Source of the DNA: Bacteroidota bacterium
Lineage (GTDB): Bacteria; Bacteroidota; Bacteroidia; AKYH767-A; OLB10
Direction: 5' to 3'
Length of the DNA: 64,000 nucleotides
Assembly: GCA_016717325.1 (NCBI GenBank)
Contig: JADKFV010000029.1
Coordinates: 1-64,000, forward strand
Shown one piece after another: positions 8,106-16,597 of this stretch. The position numbers and the translations under genes were made by a program. Each line of letters starts with the position of its first letter. Position 1 is the first letter of the stretch. The notes beneath the pieces are model-generated. The model was given only the letters and a program-made list of their open reading frames with translations. It did not search any database and was not told where the DNA came from.

Positions 8106-8456
8106 ATGCCACGTTTGTGTTTAGCATGCAATGAGCCATTGGTGGGCCGCAGCGATAAAAAGTTTTGCGATGATCAATGCCGCAACGATTACAATAATAA
8201 GTTGAACAGCGATGAAAATAATTTCATGCGCAATGTGAATAATATTTTGCGCAAGAACCGAAAGATACTTCAGGCCTTGTGTCCCAATGGAAAGTCATCG
8301 GTATTGCCCAAATCGAAACTTATTTCCAAAGGACTTAACTTTGAGTATTATACCAATGTATTGCATACAAAAAATGGAGGCACTTATTATTACTGTTATG
8401 AGTATGGTTATAAGTTTGTTGAGAATGATGAAGTGATGGTGGTGGAGAAGAAGTAG
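8106..8456 (+). CDS. Small zinc-ribbon protein, intact copy
   Basis: A 116-residue cytoplasmic protein beginning CLACNEPLVGRS then KKFCDDQCRNDYNN, i.e. CxxC and CxxxC pairs forming a short zinc ribbon at residues 5-30. The rest is basic, with LRKNRKILQALCPNGKS and KNGGTYYYCYEYGYKFV. Similar proteins are common in Bacteroidota; I know no function. The leader TACTATTG (8077-8084) resembles a -7 element and is shared with both chimeric ORFs, which suggests that it is a working promoter. Confidence 0.75.
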   Translation: MPRLCLACNEPLVGRSDKKFCDDQCRNDYNNKLNSDENNFMRNVNNILRKNRKILQALCPNGKSSVLPKSKLISKGLNFEYYTNVLHTKNGGTYYYCYEYGYKFVENDEVMVVEKK

Positions 8457-8504
8457 TTCTTGTTATTAGTTCTTAGTTTTTAGTTTAAAGTTTTTAGTTC
8501 CTAA

Positions 8505-8635
8505 AATATGGTCGGGATGCCGACCGTAGTGTCGGCATTTTCAGTTCCTAAAATATGGTCGGGATGCCGACCGTAGTGTCGGCATTTTTAGTTCCGAAAC
8601 TATGGTCGAGATCCCGATCAACGTGTCGGCACAAA
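8505..8635. repeat. REP-like hairpins, family A (three units)
   Basis: Three successive copies of a short palindromic unit, GTCGGGATGCCGACCGTAGT followed by GTCGGCA, each after 'AGTTCC(T/G)AAA'. The third (8607-8632) is diverged. The pair GTCGGCATCCCGAC can fold back on itself. Members of the same family are at 8819-8902, 9829-9869, 16439-16480 and 59696-59736, always between genes. Confidence 0.85.
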
Positions 8636-8818
8636 TGGCTTTCAGTTTGTGATTTTTTATGTTTTGAATAAAAAAATATTCCGCACAAAAAAATAACTGG
8701 CAACTCATCCCCTATCATTTATATTTCAATTCAAACCGAAAAAATAAGAACACGTAACCCACAATCAAAAAACCTACAACAAATAATGGCAACTGTAGTG
8801 TCAGAAGTAAAAACCAAG

Positions 8819-8902
8819 AATGCCGACACCTTGGTCGGCATCCCGACCGCAGTGTCGGAACTAAGAACAAAGAATGCTTGCATCCCGACCGTAGTGTCGG
8901 GA
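8819..8902. repeat. REP-like hairpins, family A (two units)
   Basis: One full unit (8821-8859, TGCCGACACCTTGGTCGGCA then TCCCGACCGCAGTGTCGG) and one half unit (8880-8902). The full unit has two nested GTCGG/CCGAC stems. Confidence 0.85.
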
Positions 8903-8910
8903 CTAAAAAC

Positions 8911-9036
8911 GGTTTGCAGCTACAAGAAGTTGGCGATTTCGGAGACGAAAACTGTCTGCCACCACTGAACTTGATACGAAGCACAAAGCTTCATTTAACC
9001 ACTGAACCGCCAATTTCTTGTAGGTGCTGTTAGCGG
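8911..9036 (-). repeat. Long imperfect palindrome after the 9140-9727 gene, attC-like
   Basis: On the minus strand this element starts GCTAACAGCACC and its arms (8917-8935 and 9007-9028; TACAAGAARTTGGCG) pair across a ~70-nt loop that itself contains a hairpin (GAAGC/GCTTC at 8978-8992) and a repeated ACCACTGAAC. It sits directly downstream of a minus-strand accessory gene whose other side carries GTTAGCGG (9801-9808, minus strand). This resembles an integron cassette recombination site, but the core heptamers are not canonical. Confidence 0.45.
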
Positions 9037-9139
9037 TTCGTGCTACTAATGGTTCGGAATTCGTTCGCTTGAAATTCGCCAGTTCATTAACGTGTCTCAT
9101 GTATGTTGTCATTTTATTTGTTATGATAGTTCAAGTAAT

Positions 9140-9727
9140 TTAAACAACATTTTTTTTACTTTCATACCATTCCCGCAATAAATTAATGTCTCCTTTTCTC
9201 TTACAATAACCACAGCCCCATTCATTGGATTTTGTTGAAATCATCAGACGATGTTGTCCGCCTGACAAGCAATTGGCTTCCCAATTTGTTGGACTACTTC
9301 CTTCTGGTTCAGGATTTAATCCAATTGATTTGCAATATTTGATTAGTTCGTTTTCTGCATTTTGTTTTATTGCTAAATCATATTTTTCATGCATTAAGAT
9401 TATACCTTGCTTAAGCATTTCATCAAATGATGCTTTCGTAAAAATTCTACTTTGAACAAATACTGGTGTTCCAACAAAGTTATATCTATCTGACATAATT
9501 GTGATTAGAAAATCTTTTAGTTCAACAATAATATTTACGTCTTCTGATTTTAGTGGGAATTGCAACTCTATTTCTTCTTTGTTTCTATGGTCAAATTCCT
9601 TGATAAACATAGTTGTCTGATTAAAGTCAAAAAATAAATCAGTGAAACCATATTCAATACCATCAAAACAGCTTTGGTCATAACGTAAGAAATGTTTGTA
9701 TTCTCTTTCAGTGTCTAATTCGTTCAT
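9140..9727 (-). CDS. Hypothetical protein with a C-terminal zinc-ribbon-like motif
   Basis: A 195-residue protein I do not recognise. The N-terminal half is acidic and strand-rich; the C-terminal part has NWEANCLSGGQHRLMIST followed by NEWGCGYCKRKGD, with cysteines placed as in short zinc ribbons and the same SGGxH...GCGYC layout seen in small Bacteroidota proteins of unknown role. It has no clear promoter and is bounded by GCTAAC-type sequences and REP units, as expected of an accessory cassette. Confidence 0.6.
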   Translation of the reverse strand: MNELDTEREYKHFLRYDQSCFDGIEYGFTDLFFDFNQTTMFIKEFDHRNKEEIELQFPLKSEDVNIIVELKDFLITIMSDRYNFVGTPVFVQSRIFTKASFDEMLKQGIILMHEKYDLAIKQNAENELIKYCKSIGLNPEPEGSSPTNWEANCLSGGQHRLMISTKSNEWGCGYCKRKGDINLLREWYESKKNVV

Positions 9728-9828
9728 TGTTTAAATATCAATTTTGTTAAAGTTAATTTCTTTGATTGCCCGCTTGGAGTCCCGATGTCGCCAAGCATGA
9801 CCGCTAACTAACAGCTAACAACCAAGAA

Positions 9829-9869
9829 TGCCGACACCTTGGTCGGCATCCCGACCGTAGTGTCGGGAC
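9829..9869. repeat. REP-like hairpin, family A
   Basis: One full unit (TGCCGACACCTTGGTCGGCA, then TCCCGACCGTAGTGTCGGGA) just downstream of pyrB on its template side. It may act as a transcript end for the pyr operon or for the gene at 9140-9727. Confidence 0.85.
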
Positions 9870-9895
9870 TAAAAACTTTAAACTAAAAACCTCCC

Positions 9896-10825
9896 CTAAG
9901 GCTTTTCTGCTGCCAGCAAGTACAACACCGCCATGCGAATGGCTACTCCGTTTTCTACCTGATTCAAAATAATGGAATGATGACTATCGGCTGCATCGGT
10001 TGTTATTTCTACTCCGCGGTTGATGGGCCCTGGATGCATTACTACAATTTCTTTATCCAAACTATCGAGGCGTTGTTTTGTAAGTCCGTACAACTGCGAG
10101 TATTCGCGCAACGAAGGAAAATATTTTGTGTCCTGCCGTTCGAGTTGTATACGCAGCATGTTGGCCACATCGCACCATTGCAGGGCCTTCATTAAATTGG
10201 TTTCAACAGTTACGCCAAGTTCTTCAATGTACTTGGGTATAAGGGTGAGTGGTCCGCACACCTTCACTTGTGCGCCCAGCATTTTTAAGCAAAAAATATT
10301 TGACAACGCCACACGCGAGTGTAAAATATCGCCAACGATTACTACTTTTTTGCCTTCAACGTTTCCAAGTTTTTCGCGAATAGAAAAAGCATCGAGCAAA
10401 GCTTGTGTGGGATGTTCGTGGGCACCATCACCGGCATTGATGATAATGGACTTTACATGCTTCGACAAGAAGTGAGGTGCACCCACTTTGGGATGCCGCA
10501 TCACAATCATATCGACCTTCATGGCCAGAATATTATTAACCGTATCTATAAGCGTTTCGCCTTTACTTACCGAAGAAGACGAAGCAGTGAAATTCAACAC
10601 ATCGGCCGATAAACGTTTTTCGGCCAGTTCGAATGATAAACGGGTGCGGGTAGAGTTTTCGAAAAATAAATTTACCACCGTAATATCGCGCAACGATGGT
10701 ACTTTTTTTATAGGACGGTTTATCACATCCTTAAAATTATCGGCAGTACTAAAAATCAATTCTATGTCGGCCTTATTCAGGTCTTTTATACCAAGTAAAT
10801 GCTGTACCGATAATTTATTGTTCAT
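9896..10825 (-). CDS. pyrB: Aspartate carbamoyltransferase catalytic subunit
   Basis: Catalyses the first committed step of pyrimidine synthesis, joining carbamoyl phosphate and aspartate. The 309-residue length is standard. Visible motifs: the carbamoyl-phosphate loop FFENSTRTRLSFE (about residues 53-66), SSSSVSKGETLIDT, VMRHPKVGAPHFL, HEHPTQALLDAFSI (His-Pro-Thr-Gln), and the C-terminal VMHPGPINRGVEI. It follows pyrR with a 3-nt gap, so the two form one operon. No pyrI regulatory subunit is adjacent. Confidence 0.97.
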   Translation of the reverse strand: MNNKLSVQHLLGIKDLNKADIELIFSTADNFKDVINRPIKKVPSLRDITVVNLFFENSTRTRLSFELAEKRLSADVLNFTASSSSVSKGETLIDTVNNILAMKVDMIVMRHPKVGAPHFLSKHVKSIIINAGDGAHEHPTQALLDAFSIREKLGNVEGKKVVIVGDILHSRVALSNIFCLKMLGAQVKVCGPLTLIPKYIEELGVTVETNLMKALQWCDVANMLRIQLERQDTKYFPSLREYSQLYGLTKQRLDSLDKEIVVMHPGPINRGVEITTDAADSHHSIILNQVENGVAIRMAVLYLLAAEKP

Positions 10826-10828
10826 ATT

Positions 10829-11371
10829 TTATTCGTCTTTGGTCAACATTATTACACTGTCAATATCATCGTTTTCTTTCCATTGCACTTTCACTTTTTC
10901 CGATGCGATAGAGTCGATGGCCATACCTGTATAATCGGGTTCGATGGGTAATTGCCGCGAAAACTTACGGTCGACAAGTACCAGCAATTCTACTTTGCGT
11001 GGCCGGCCAAAATCGAGCAAGGCGTCCATAGCCGAGCGAATGGTACGCCCGGTAAAAAGTACATCGTCTATCAATATCACATTTTTATCTTCAACTATAA
11101 AATCAATTTTGGTAGAGGACGCTTTCACCAGTTCATCGCGCCTGCGAAAATCATCGCGGTAAAAAGTAATATCCAATACACCCGACTGAATATTTTCGAT
11201 ATTTAAAGAATGTAATGTTTCAACTATTCTATTGCAAAGCAGCACACCACGCGGTTGAATGCCAATAAGAACAGTGTTATTAAAAGGATGATGATTTTCT
11301 ATTAACTGAAAACAAAGTCGTTTGATGGTAATTTCAAACTGGTGATGATCGAGAATTGTTTTCTGTTGCAT
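10829..11371 (-). CDS. pyrR: PyrR, uracil phosphoribosyltransferase/pyr operon regulator
   Basis: A type I phosphoribosyltransferase of about 180 residues with the PRPP loop VILIDDVLFTGRTIRSAMDA (about 98-117), the RGVLLCNRI segment, and LVDRKFSRQLPIEPDYTG near the C-terminus. In Firmicutes PyrR binds pyr mRNA and has weak UPRTase activity. I start it at the ATG at 11371 rather than an upstream TTG, because a consensus -7 element ends only 6 nt before that ATG. The very short leader leaves no room for a PyrR-controlled attenuator ahead of it, and only 3 nt separate it from pyrB. Confidence 0.93.
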   Translation of the reverse strand: MQQKTILDHHQFEITIKRLCFQLIENHHPFNNTVLIGIQPRGVLLCNRIVETLHSLNIENIQSGVLDITFYRDDFRRRDELVKASSTKIDFIVEDKNVILIDDVLFTGRTIRSAMDALLDFGRPRKVELLVLVDRKFSRQLPIEPDYTGMAIDSIASEKVKVQWKENDDIDSVIMLTKDE

Positions 11372-11377
11372 GGGGCA

Positions 11378-11385
11378 CAAATGTA
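11378..11385 (-). promoter_or_regulatory. -7 element of the pyrR-pyrB promoter
   Basis: On the minus strand TACATTTG matches the Bacteroidota consensus TAnnTTTG exactly; TTTC lies 18 nt upstream as a weak -33 box. The element ends 6 nt before the pyrR ATG, so the transcript should be leaderless or nearly so. Confidence 0.6.
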
Positions 11386-11479
11386 AATTTTATGTAGCCA
11401 ATTGAAAATGTTTTTTTTTGCAATAGATGTTGCTCCAGAAAAAAAAACCAAGAACAACACAGTGGTTGCTTTGCAGTTC

Positions 11480-11536
11480 AAGAATCCCTTCGATTGCGCT
11501 CAGGGTGACAACACTCACTGTGGCAATTCGCAATGA
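11480..11536. repeat. Dispersed repeat family B, copy 1
   Basis: AGAATCCCTTCGATTGCGCT followed by CAGGGTGACAACACTCACTG. The same ~57-bp sequence, with few changes, is at 16341-16398. It is surrounded by low-complexity ACTCAAAACTATAA units (11537-11600). Confidence 0.8.
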
Positions 11537-11554
11537 CGAACACAGAACTCAAAA

Positions 11555-12508
11555 CTATAAACTCAAAACTATAAACTCAAAACTAAGAACTAACAACCAA
11601 TTACCGCGTGATACGTGAGGAGACTCTACATAAGGTACTTTCCACGATGATAGCTCAATAAATTCTTTATCGAAACCACTCACCCCAACAATCAATTGTT
11701 GTTTGTAGCAGGTAGAAAAATCGAACTGTGCTGCTTCGGGTGCGTGCAAACTACAATCGTAAATATCGAATGTTTCGTTTACAAAATCTTCGCAATATAA
11801 TTTAAGCGACCTGTCGAAATAAATCGCCCTGCGGGTATAATCATCAATGAATAAAATTTTGGAACGGTTGCTTACAAAATTCGAAAACCATAAATCGCGC
11901 TTACGTACCGGTTCATAATTCTTTTTTGTGCCAAGCCTTTTAATAACATTGTGTTGTGCCTGATACATTATGCCGGTGTTGTAATTGGTATACAAATTAA
12001 AGCTGCACATAAAGCGGGTTTTGTAATTATCCTGCGGATAATCGGGGCTGCAATAGTATGTTGGAATGGATGAAATGTTGTAGAAATTATAAAAGTGATT
12101 CAATGCATGATACCAGTCTTCGGGCTTATCGTAAGGTATACTATCGAGTACATCGCGCTGAAAATTAACTTTATAAATTATCCGTTCGTTATTATCAGCA
12201 ATTTGCAAACGGTCGAATTCGTCAAACTCCATCAGTCGTATACATTCTTTGAACGGGCATTTTACACTGTCAATCAAATTCCCCTTCTTATCGAAAAGAT
12301 AAATCCAACTTATATTACAAGAGGTAATGGCAATGCGGCACTCACTGTCTACGGCCAGCCTGAAATTGAATGGCCCTGCACCTACAAATTTCGAACGCGT
12401 AATTTTAAACAATGGATTTTGTTTAAATCCGCACATTTCCTGAGCCTGTGCAGTAACACAAAAAAGGAGAGCAACTATAACTGTATACGCTGAATTTTTT
12501 CTGGTCAT
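11555..12508 (-). CDS. Secreted protein of unknown function, propeller-like
   Basis: A 317-residue protein with a signal peptide (residues 1-23, hydrophobic core TVIVALLFCVTAQA then Q). The body has recurring aromatic/Asp pieces such as WIYLFDKKGNLIDSVKCP and RLQIADNNERIIYKVNF, reminiscent of beta-propeller blades in Bacteroidota 6-bladed propeller proteins, but I cannot assign a family. The last 25 residues are encoded by the low-complexity repeat (11555-11610), so the natural C-terminus may have been replaced. It lies 6 nt downstream of the DoxX-thioredoxin gene on the same strand. Confidence 0.65.
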   Translation of the reverse strand: MTRKNSAYTVIVALLFCVTAQAQEMCGFKQNPLFKITRSKFVGAGPFNFRLAVDSECRIAITSCNISWIYLFDKKGNLIDSVKCPFKECIRLMEFDEFDRLQIADNNERIIYKVNFQRDVLDSIPYDKPEDWYHALNHFYNFYNISSIPTYYCSPDYPQDNYKTRFMCSFNLYTNYNTGIMYQAQHNVIKRLGTKKNYEPVRKRDLWFSNFVSNRSKILFIDDYTRRAIYFDRSLKLYCEDFVNETFDIYDCSLHAPEAAQFDFSTCYKQQLIVGVSGFDKEFIELSSWKVPYVESPHVSRGNWLLVLSFEFIVLSL

Positions 12509-12514
12509 TAATTT

Positions 12515-13853
12515 TTATTTTTTCGAAAAGTATTTGGCATTTAGTTCCTCGTAAGAAGGAAAATGCATGTAATGCCACATATCTATCACTACTCCGTTTT
12601 TAATAAGCATAAGTCCGGGGTTACTGCGTATCATTGTTTTCAGCGGTGTATCATCGGCTGTGTAAAACGGATATGCCGTTTGATGTTCGTGCCTGAAATC
12701 TTCAATATCAACATCGCCACTGGTGAGGCAGCAAATTTTTATTCCGGCCTTTTCGCAACTTGCAGCTAATGGATTTAATTTTTTGGTAAACACATCGGCA
12801 TGGGTTTCGCCAAGTTTACGTGCTACTATCCATAGCGAATAATTCGGGTCGTTCAACAACGAATCGGTGATATCCTCTCCTTCGTGATTGTTCACAAAGA
12901 AATCTCGAATTTTGGCTGGAATACCCGGGTCTGTAATATTATCCTCGCGCGATACATAATCCCAATCATCGGAATTCATGGTATTCAATTCTTCCATGCT
13001 GAATTTTTTGTTTACGCCAGTCTTTTTATTTTTATACACAAAAACCATTTCGCACTTCGGGTTTCAGCGCAATACGTTGCTCTTTAATATTGTTACCAAT
13101 TTTGTAAGCTCTAAAATCAATCATAGGCAATCCCCAGGCAAAATTGCTGAAGCAAAATAATAATGTTGCCACACTTGCAATAGCAGTAGTAATATGTGTT
13201 GCCCTTACCGAAAATATTGGTTTTATATGTTTGTATCCTATAACCAAAAGAAAAATCAAAACATCGAGTACAACATCTTTGTAAAAAGTTTCCCACGGTT
13301 TAAGTTTCATAAAATCGCCAAAGCAGCCGCAATCGGTTACTTTCATTTTTGCTTCGTCAAATGGTGCCGTAAGCAGTGTGTTGGTAAAGGCCGACATCGC
13401 TACAAAAACCAATAGCACTACCACCGATGCAAAGGTAAAAGCCTTGCCGTATTTAGAATTATAAATGGCACCGCTTATTAAAAACATAAATGCAATGATG
13501 CAAGCGAAATAGCCAAAAGTAGCATTGGGGCTGTATCCCGAAAGGTAAGTAAAGCCGGTAAGCAGGGTGAAGAACATGGTCATAAGATAAAATATCCAAA
13601 CGGTAATGCGTGGCATCCATCCTATGAGCAAGCAAATGCCTGCGACAATCTCGAGGGCAATCATAAATACCGCAAACGATAAGGAGAAGGCACTCATCTG
13701 TTCCCAAAAACCTTGCATGCCTACCGAAGCAAAAGCTTCAAAATATTCGTGGTTTTTGTACGAAGTGCCAACAGGGTCAACGGCTTTTACAAATCCCGAA
13801 AAAATAAAAAATGCCCCAATAACGATGCGTAGAAAATTAACAATGTATTTCAT
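12515..13853 (-). CDS. DoxX-family membrane protein with C-terminal thioredoxin-like domain (one frameshift)
   Basis: Two overlapping frames make one protein of about 446 residues. The N-terminal part (273 codons) is a DoxX/MauE-like membrane protein: IVIGAFFIFSGFVKAVDP, several membrane helices, and the paired cysteines of DCGCFGD near residue 180. The C-terminal part has a thioredoxin-like fold (LWIVARKLGETHADVFTKKL, IKICCLTSGD, NPGLMLIKNGVVIDMWHY). The shift is near 13036-13040; deleting one A of CGAAATGG joins EVR to MVFVYKNKKTG. Bacteroidota commonly carry this fusion, often beside folP as here. A redox role at the membrane is likely. Confidence 0.8.
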
Positions 13854-14147
13854 ATTTTATATTTCTTAGTTTTTATCGATTTAGTTAAAACAACTTTTTT
13901 CGCGCTGCAAAAAAAATATATTTCCTCATTCGTATCCATATTCCCAAGTGATGTTTTAAAAGAATTGCTAACATTAAAAATCTTGTTTTGCCCTGAAGAT
14001 GCTTTCATCAAAAGAAACATATATTTGCCGCCTCACATCTGCCAATATCTTTTTAAACATTTTAAGAAGAAAAAAATAAAGTGTTCAAAACAAGCCTTAT
14101 TGCTGTGAAACGACAATGAATAGAAAAATATTTTTTGCGAATTATAT
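13854..14147. other. Divergent intergenic region (DoxX gene / folP)
   Basis: AT-rich spacer between two divergent genes, so it should hold both promoters. TATATTTG at 14020-14027 fits TAnnTTTG and would serve folP; I see no good -33 box for it. Confidence 0.4.
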
Positions 14148-14990
14148 ATGGTGTTGAATTGCAACGGCCGCTTACTGGATTTAAATACGCCCAAAGTGAT
14201 GGGCATATTGAACTATACAGCCGACTCATTTTACGATGGAGGGCGGCATTTTACAATGGAGACAGCCGTGATGCATTGCGAAAAGATGCTGGCCGAAGGT
14301 GCACACATTATTGACATTGGTGCTGCCTCTACCAGGCAGGGCGCTCCGTTAATTTCTGCAATGGACGAAATAAAAATATTGCAGCCGCTTTTGAAAAATA
14401 TTGCTGCTAAAATGCCATCAGCAATAATCAGTATAGATACTTACAATGCACAAACTGCAAGCATGGCAGCCGGTGAAGGAGCTTCGCTTATTAATGATAT
14501 TTCGGGAGGAACCATTGATGAAAATATGTTTGATACTATTGCAAAAATTCAACTGCCGTATATCCTGATGCATATACAAGGTGTGCCGGCTACCATGCAT
14601 TTAAATCCAAATTACAATGATGTAGTAACCGAAACGATGCAATTTTTTGTAGAACGAATTTCGAAATTACGTGCCTTAGGTGTAAAGGATATTATTATCG
14701 ATCCGGGTTTGGGATTTGGAAAAAAAATAGAACACAACTTTCAGTTATTGAATCATTTGAAGGATTTTCAGATACTTGATTTGCCGGTTTTAATTGGCAT
14801 AAGCAGAAAATCGATGATATGGAAATCGTTAAACATTACACCCGATGAAGCATTGAACGGCACCATAGCTTTAAATATGGCCGCACTGATAAATGGAGCA
14901 AATATTTTGCGCGTGCACGATGTGAAACCCGCTGTTGAATGCACAAAATTATATGCTCTTTTGAAAAGCAATCCTGTAAAATTAACTTAA
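14148..14990 (+). CDS. folP: Dihydropteroate synthase
   Basis: Condenses a hydroxymethyl-dihydropterin diphosphate with p-aminobenzoate in folate synthesis. The 280-residue TIM-barrel shows the standard motifs: VMGILNYTADSFYDGG (residues 17-32), IIDIGAASTRQGA, ISIDTYNAQTA, LINDISGG, DIIIDPGLGFGKKIEHN, GISRKSMIW and the terminal LRVHDV. The sequence before MGILN is short but normal. The next gene starts 18 nt downstream. Confidence 0.97.
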   Translation: MVLNCNGRLLDLNTPKVMGILNYTADSFYDGGRHFTMETAVMHCEKMLAEGAHIIDIGAASTRQGAPLISAMDEIKILQPLLKNIAAKMPSAIISIDTYNAQTASMAAGEGASLINDISGGTIDENMFDTIAKIQLPYILMHIQGVPATMHLNPNYNDVVTETMQFFVERISKLRALGVKDIIIDPGLGFGKKIEHNFQLLNHLKDFQILDLPVLIGISRKSMIWKSLNITPDEALNGTIALNMAALINGANILRVHDVKPAVECTKLYALLKSNPVKLT

Positions 14991-15008
14991 ACCATATTCG
15001 CGAATCAG

Positions 15009-16247
15009 ATGAAACATGTACTATCGAAATCTACTTATATCCGCAGCCTGCAATGCCTCAAATCGTTATACTTATACAAGTTTAATTACCAGCAACGCGA
15101 TGTTCTTAGCAAAGAGCAACTGCAAAAATTTCAACGTGGTCACGATATAGGAAGTCTTGCACATCAATTGTTTCCGGGCGGTGTTGATGCATCGTTAAAA
15201 TCGAATTTCAAAAGTAAGCAGGCCGCAATGCATACTTACGATTTAATAAACGAAGGCCATAAAATAATTTATGAAGCCTCATTTGTTTACAACGAAGTAT
15301 GGGTAATTGTGGATATTTTGGTTATTGATGGCTTCGAATGGAAAGTATATGAAGTGAAAAGCTCGACCGAAGTGTCAGAAACTTTTTTGCACGATGCCGC
15401 TCTGCAATATTATGTTATAAGCAATGCCGCAAGCGAAGTTTTCAAAGCACGCGTTATCGATTTTTCGATAATACACATCAATAAATTTTACCGTAAAAAA
15501 GGGGCATTCAACATAAAAGATTTTTTTATTACCAAGCCTGTGATAGAAAATTGCCGCAGAATGACTGACTATGTAAAAACAAAAATAGAAAAAGCCAAAG
15601 AGGTGATGGTAGAAAAGAAGATGCCCCCGATACTGGTGGGCGATCATTGCGAAATACCATACCCTTGTGATTTTCGCGGCTACTGCTCTGTCAATAATTT
15701 GTCAAAACCCAAACCACAATTTCAACCGGCAGCGCTGCCCAGTGAATTTACTTTGCTCGAAATATTATCTACACGAAATGCAGTTCCGGCCTTTGAAAAT
15801 AATTTCCCCTACCAATATATTCCTTATGCAGTTGCCACACTCGACAACCGTGGTGCATATAACTGCATGCTTTTACTTAACGAAATGGGTAAAACAAATA
15901 AGGCATATGATTTTCTTATGTCTGTGATAAAAGAAAGTAAGACAATTGTGGTTGCCAATGAAAACAATTTCGAAAAATTAGCAAATGAACTTCGATTAGA
16001 AAACGATGTTAAAAGCGAAGCATTCAATTTACAACAAACAAATGTAATTGCCTGGAAAGATTTTATAAAAAGTGAAAGAGAAATACCGGGCAAATTGAAA
16101 AATGATATAGATGCTGAAGAAAACTTTGTTGCATATTTAAACTGCACCGATATTTTTTTGCAACACGAACTCGAGAGCAATATTGAAAATTATATAAAGC
16201 AAAAACTTGAAACAATAAAAAACGAAATACAAAGTCAAAAGGATTAA
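15009..16247 (+). CDS. DUF2779-like, Cas4-type PD-(D/E)XK nuclease
   Basis: A 412-residue protein. The N-terminal half looks like a Cas4/RecB-type nuclease: LSKSTYIRSLQCLKSLYLYK, GHDIGSLAHQLFPGG, WVIVDILVID then WKVYEVKSSTEV (the D...ExK active site) and ALQYYVI. Four cysteines, one at residue 16 and three in HCEIPYPCDFRGYC (about 221-234), are placed as in Cas4 iron-sulfur proteins. The C-terminal half would be the family's second domain but is shorter and less conserved than I would expect. It follows folP by 18 nt. No CRISPR array or cas gene is near, so a repair or mobile-DNA role is more likely. Confidence 0.75.
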   Translation: MKHVLSKSTYIRSLQCLKSLYLYKFNYQQRDVLSKEQLQKFQRGHDIGSLAHQLFPGGVDASLKSNFKSKQAAMHTYDLINEGHKIIYEASFVYNEVWVIVDILVIDGFEWKVYEVKSSTEVSETFLHDAALQYYVISNAASEVFKARVIDFSIIHINKFYRKKGAFNIKDFFITKPVIENCRRMTDYVKTKIEKAKEVMVEKKMPPILVGDHCEIPYPCDFRGYCSVNNLSKPKPQFQPAALPSEFTLLEILSTRNAVPAFENNFPYQYIPYAVATLDNRGAYNCMLLLNEMGKTNKAYDFLMSVIKESKTIVVANENNFEKLANELRLENDVKSEAFNLQQTNVIAWKDFIKSEREIPGKLKNDIDAEENFVAYLNCTDIFLQHELESNIENYIKQKLETIKNEIQSQKD

Positions 16248-16340
16248 GTCAATTGTGAATAGGTCAATTGTTATTAAGTCAAAAGGCAAGAGTTTGTTTA
16301 ATAATAAACCACAATGTTGCGCAGAGATTGCTTCGCAGTA

Positions 16341-16398
16341 GGAGAATCCCTTCGACTTCACTCAGGGTGACAACACTCACTTTGACAATTGGCAATGA
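16341..16398. repeat. Dispersed repeat family B, copy 2
   Basis: AGAATCCCTTCGACTTCACT then CAGGGTGACAACACTCACTT; second copy of 11480-11536, in the intergenic space between the nuclease and rlmI genes. Confidence 0.8.
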
Positions 16399-16400
16399 TA

Positions 16401-16585
16401 TAACTAAGAACAAGGCTCAAAGCAAACGTAACTAAGAATGCCGACACTTCGGTCGGCATCCCGACCAAAGTGTCGGGACGAAGAACAAGGCTTATAGCAA
16501 ACGCAACTAAGAACGAAGAACAAGGCTCATAGCAAACGTAACTAAGAACGAAGAACAAGGCTCATAGCCAACGTAACTAAAAACT
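16401..16585. repeat. Tandem ~37-bp repeats with an inserted REP unit
   Basis: The unit GAACAAGGCTCATAGCAAAC followed by GTAACTAAGAAC(GAA) is repeated four times with small changes. A family A REP hairpin (16439-16480) sits between the first and second units. The spacing is too short and regular for a CRISPR array. It lies directly upstream of rlmI. Confidence 0.8.
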
Positions 16586-16597
16586 AAAAACTGAATT

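Noticed and set aside
8715..9112. Minus- and plus-strand ORFs in the REP region
   Set aside because: They consist of translated repeat units (e.g. FLVPTLRSGC) and lie over palindromes; no real protein signature.
10403..10934. Plus-strand ORFs opposite pyrB and pyrR
   Set aside because: Codon pattern and lack of family resemblance mark them as shadows of the conserved minus-strand genes.
16401..16585. Possible CRISPR array (regular ~37-bp repeats)
   Set aside because: Units follow each other directly without unique spacers, vary internally, and are interrupted by a REP hairpin; no cas genes are present except an orphan Cas4-like nuclease.
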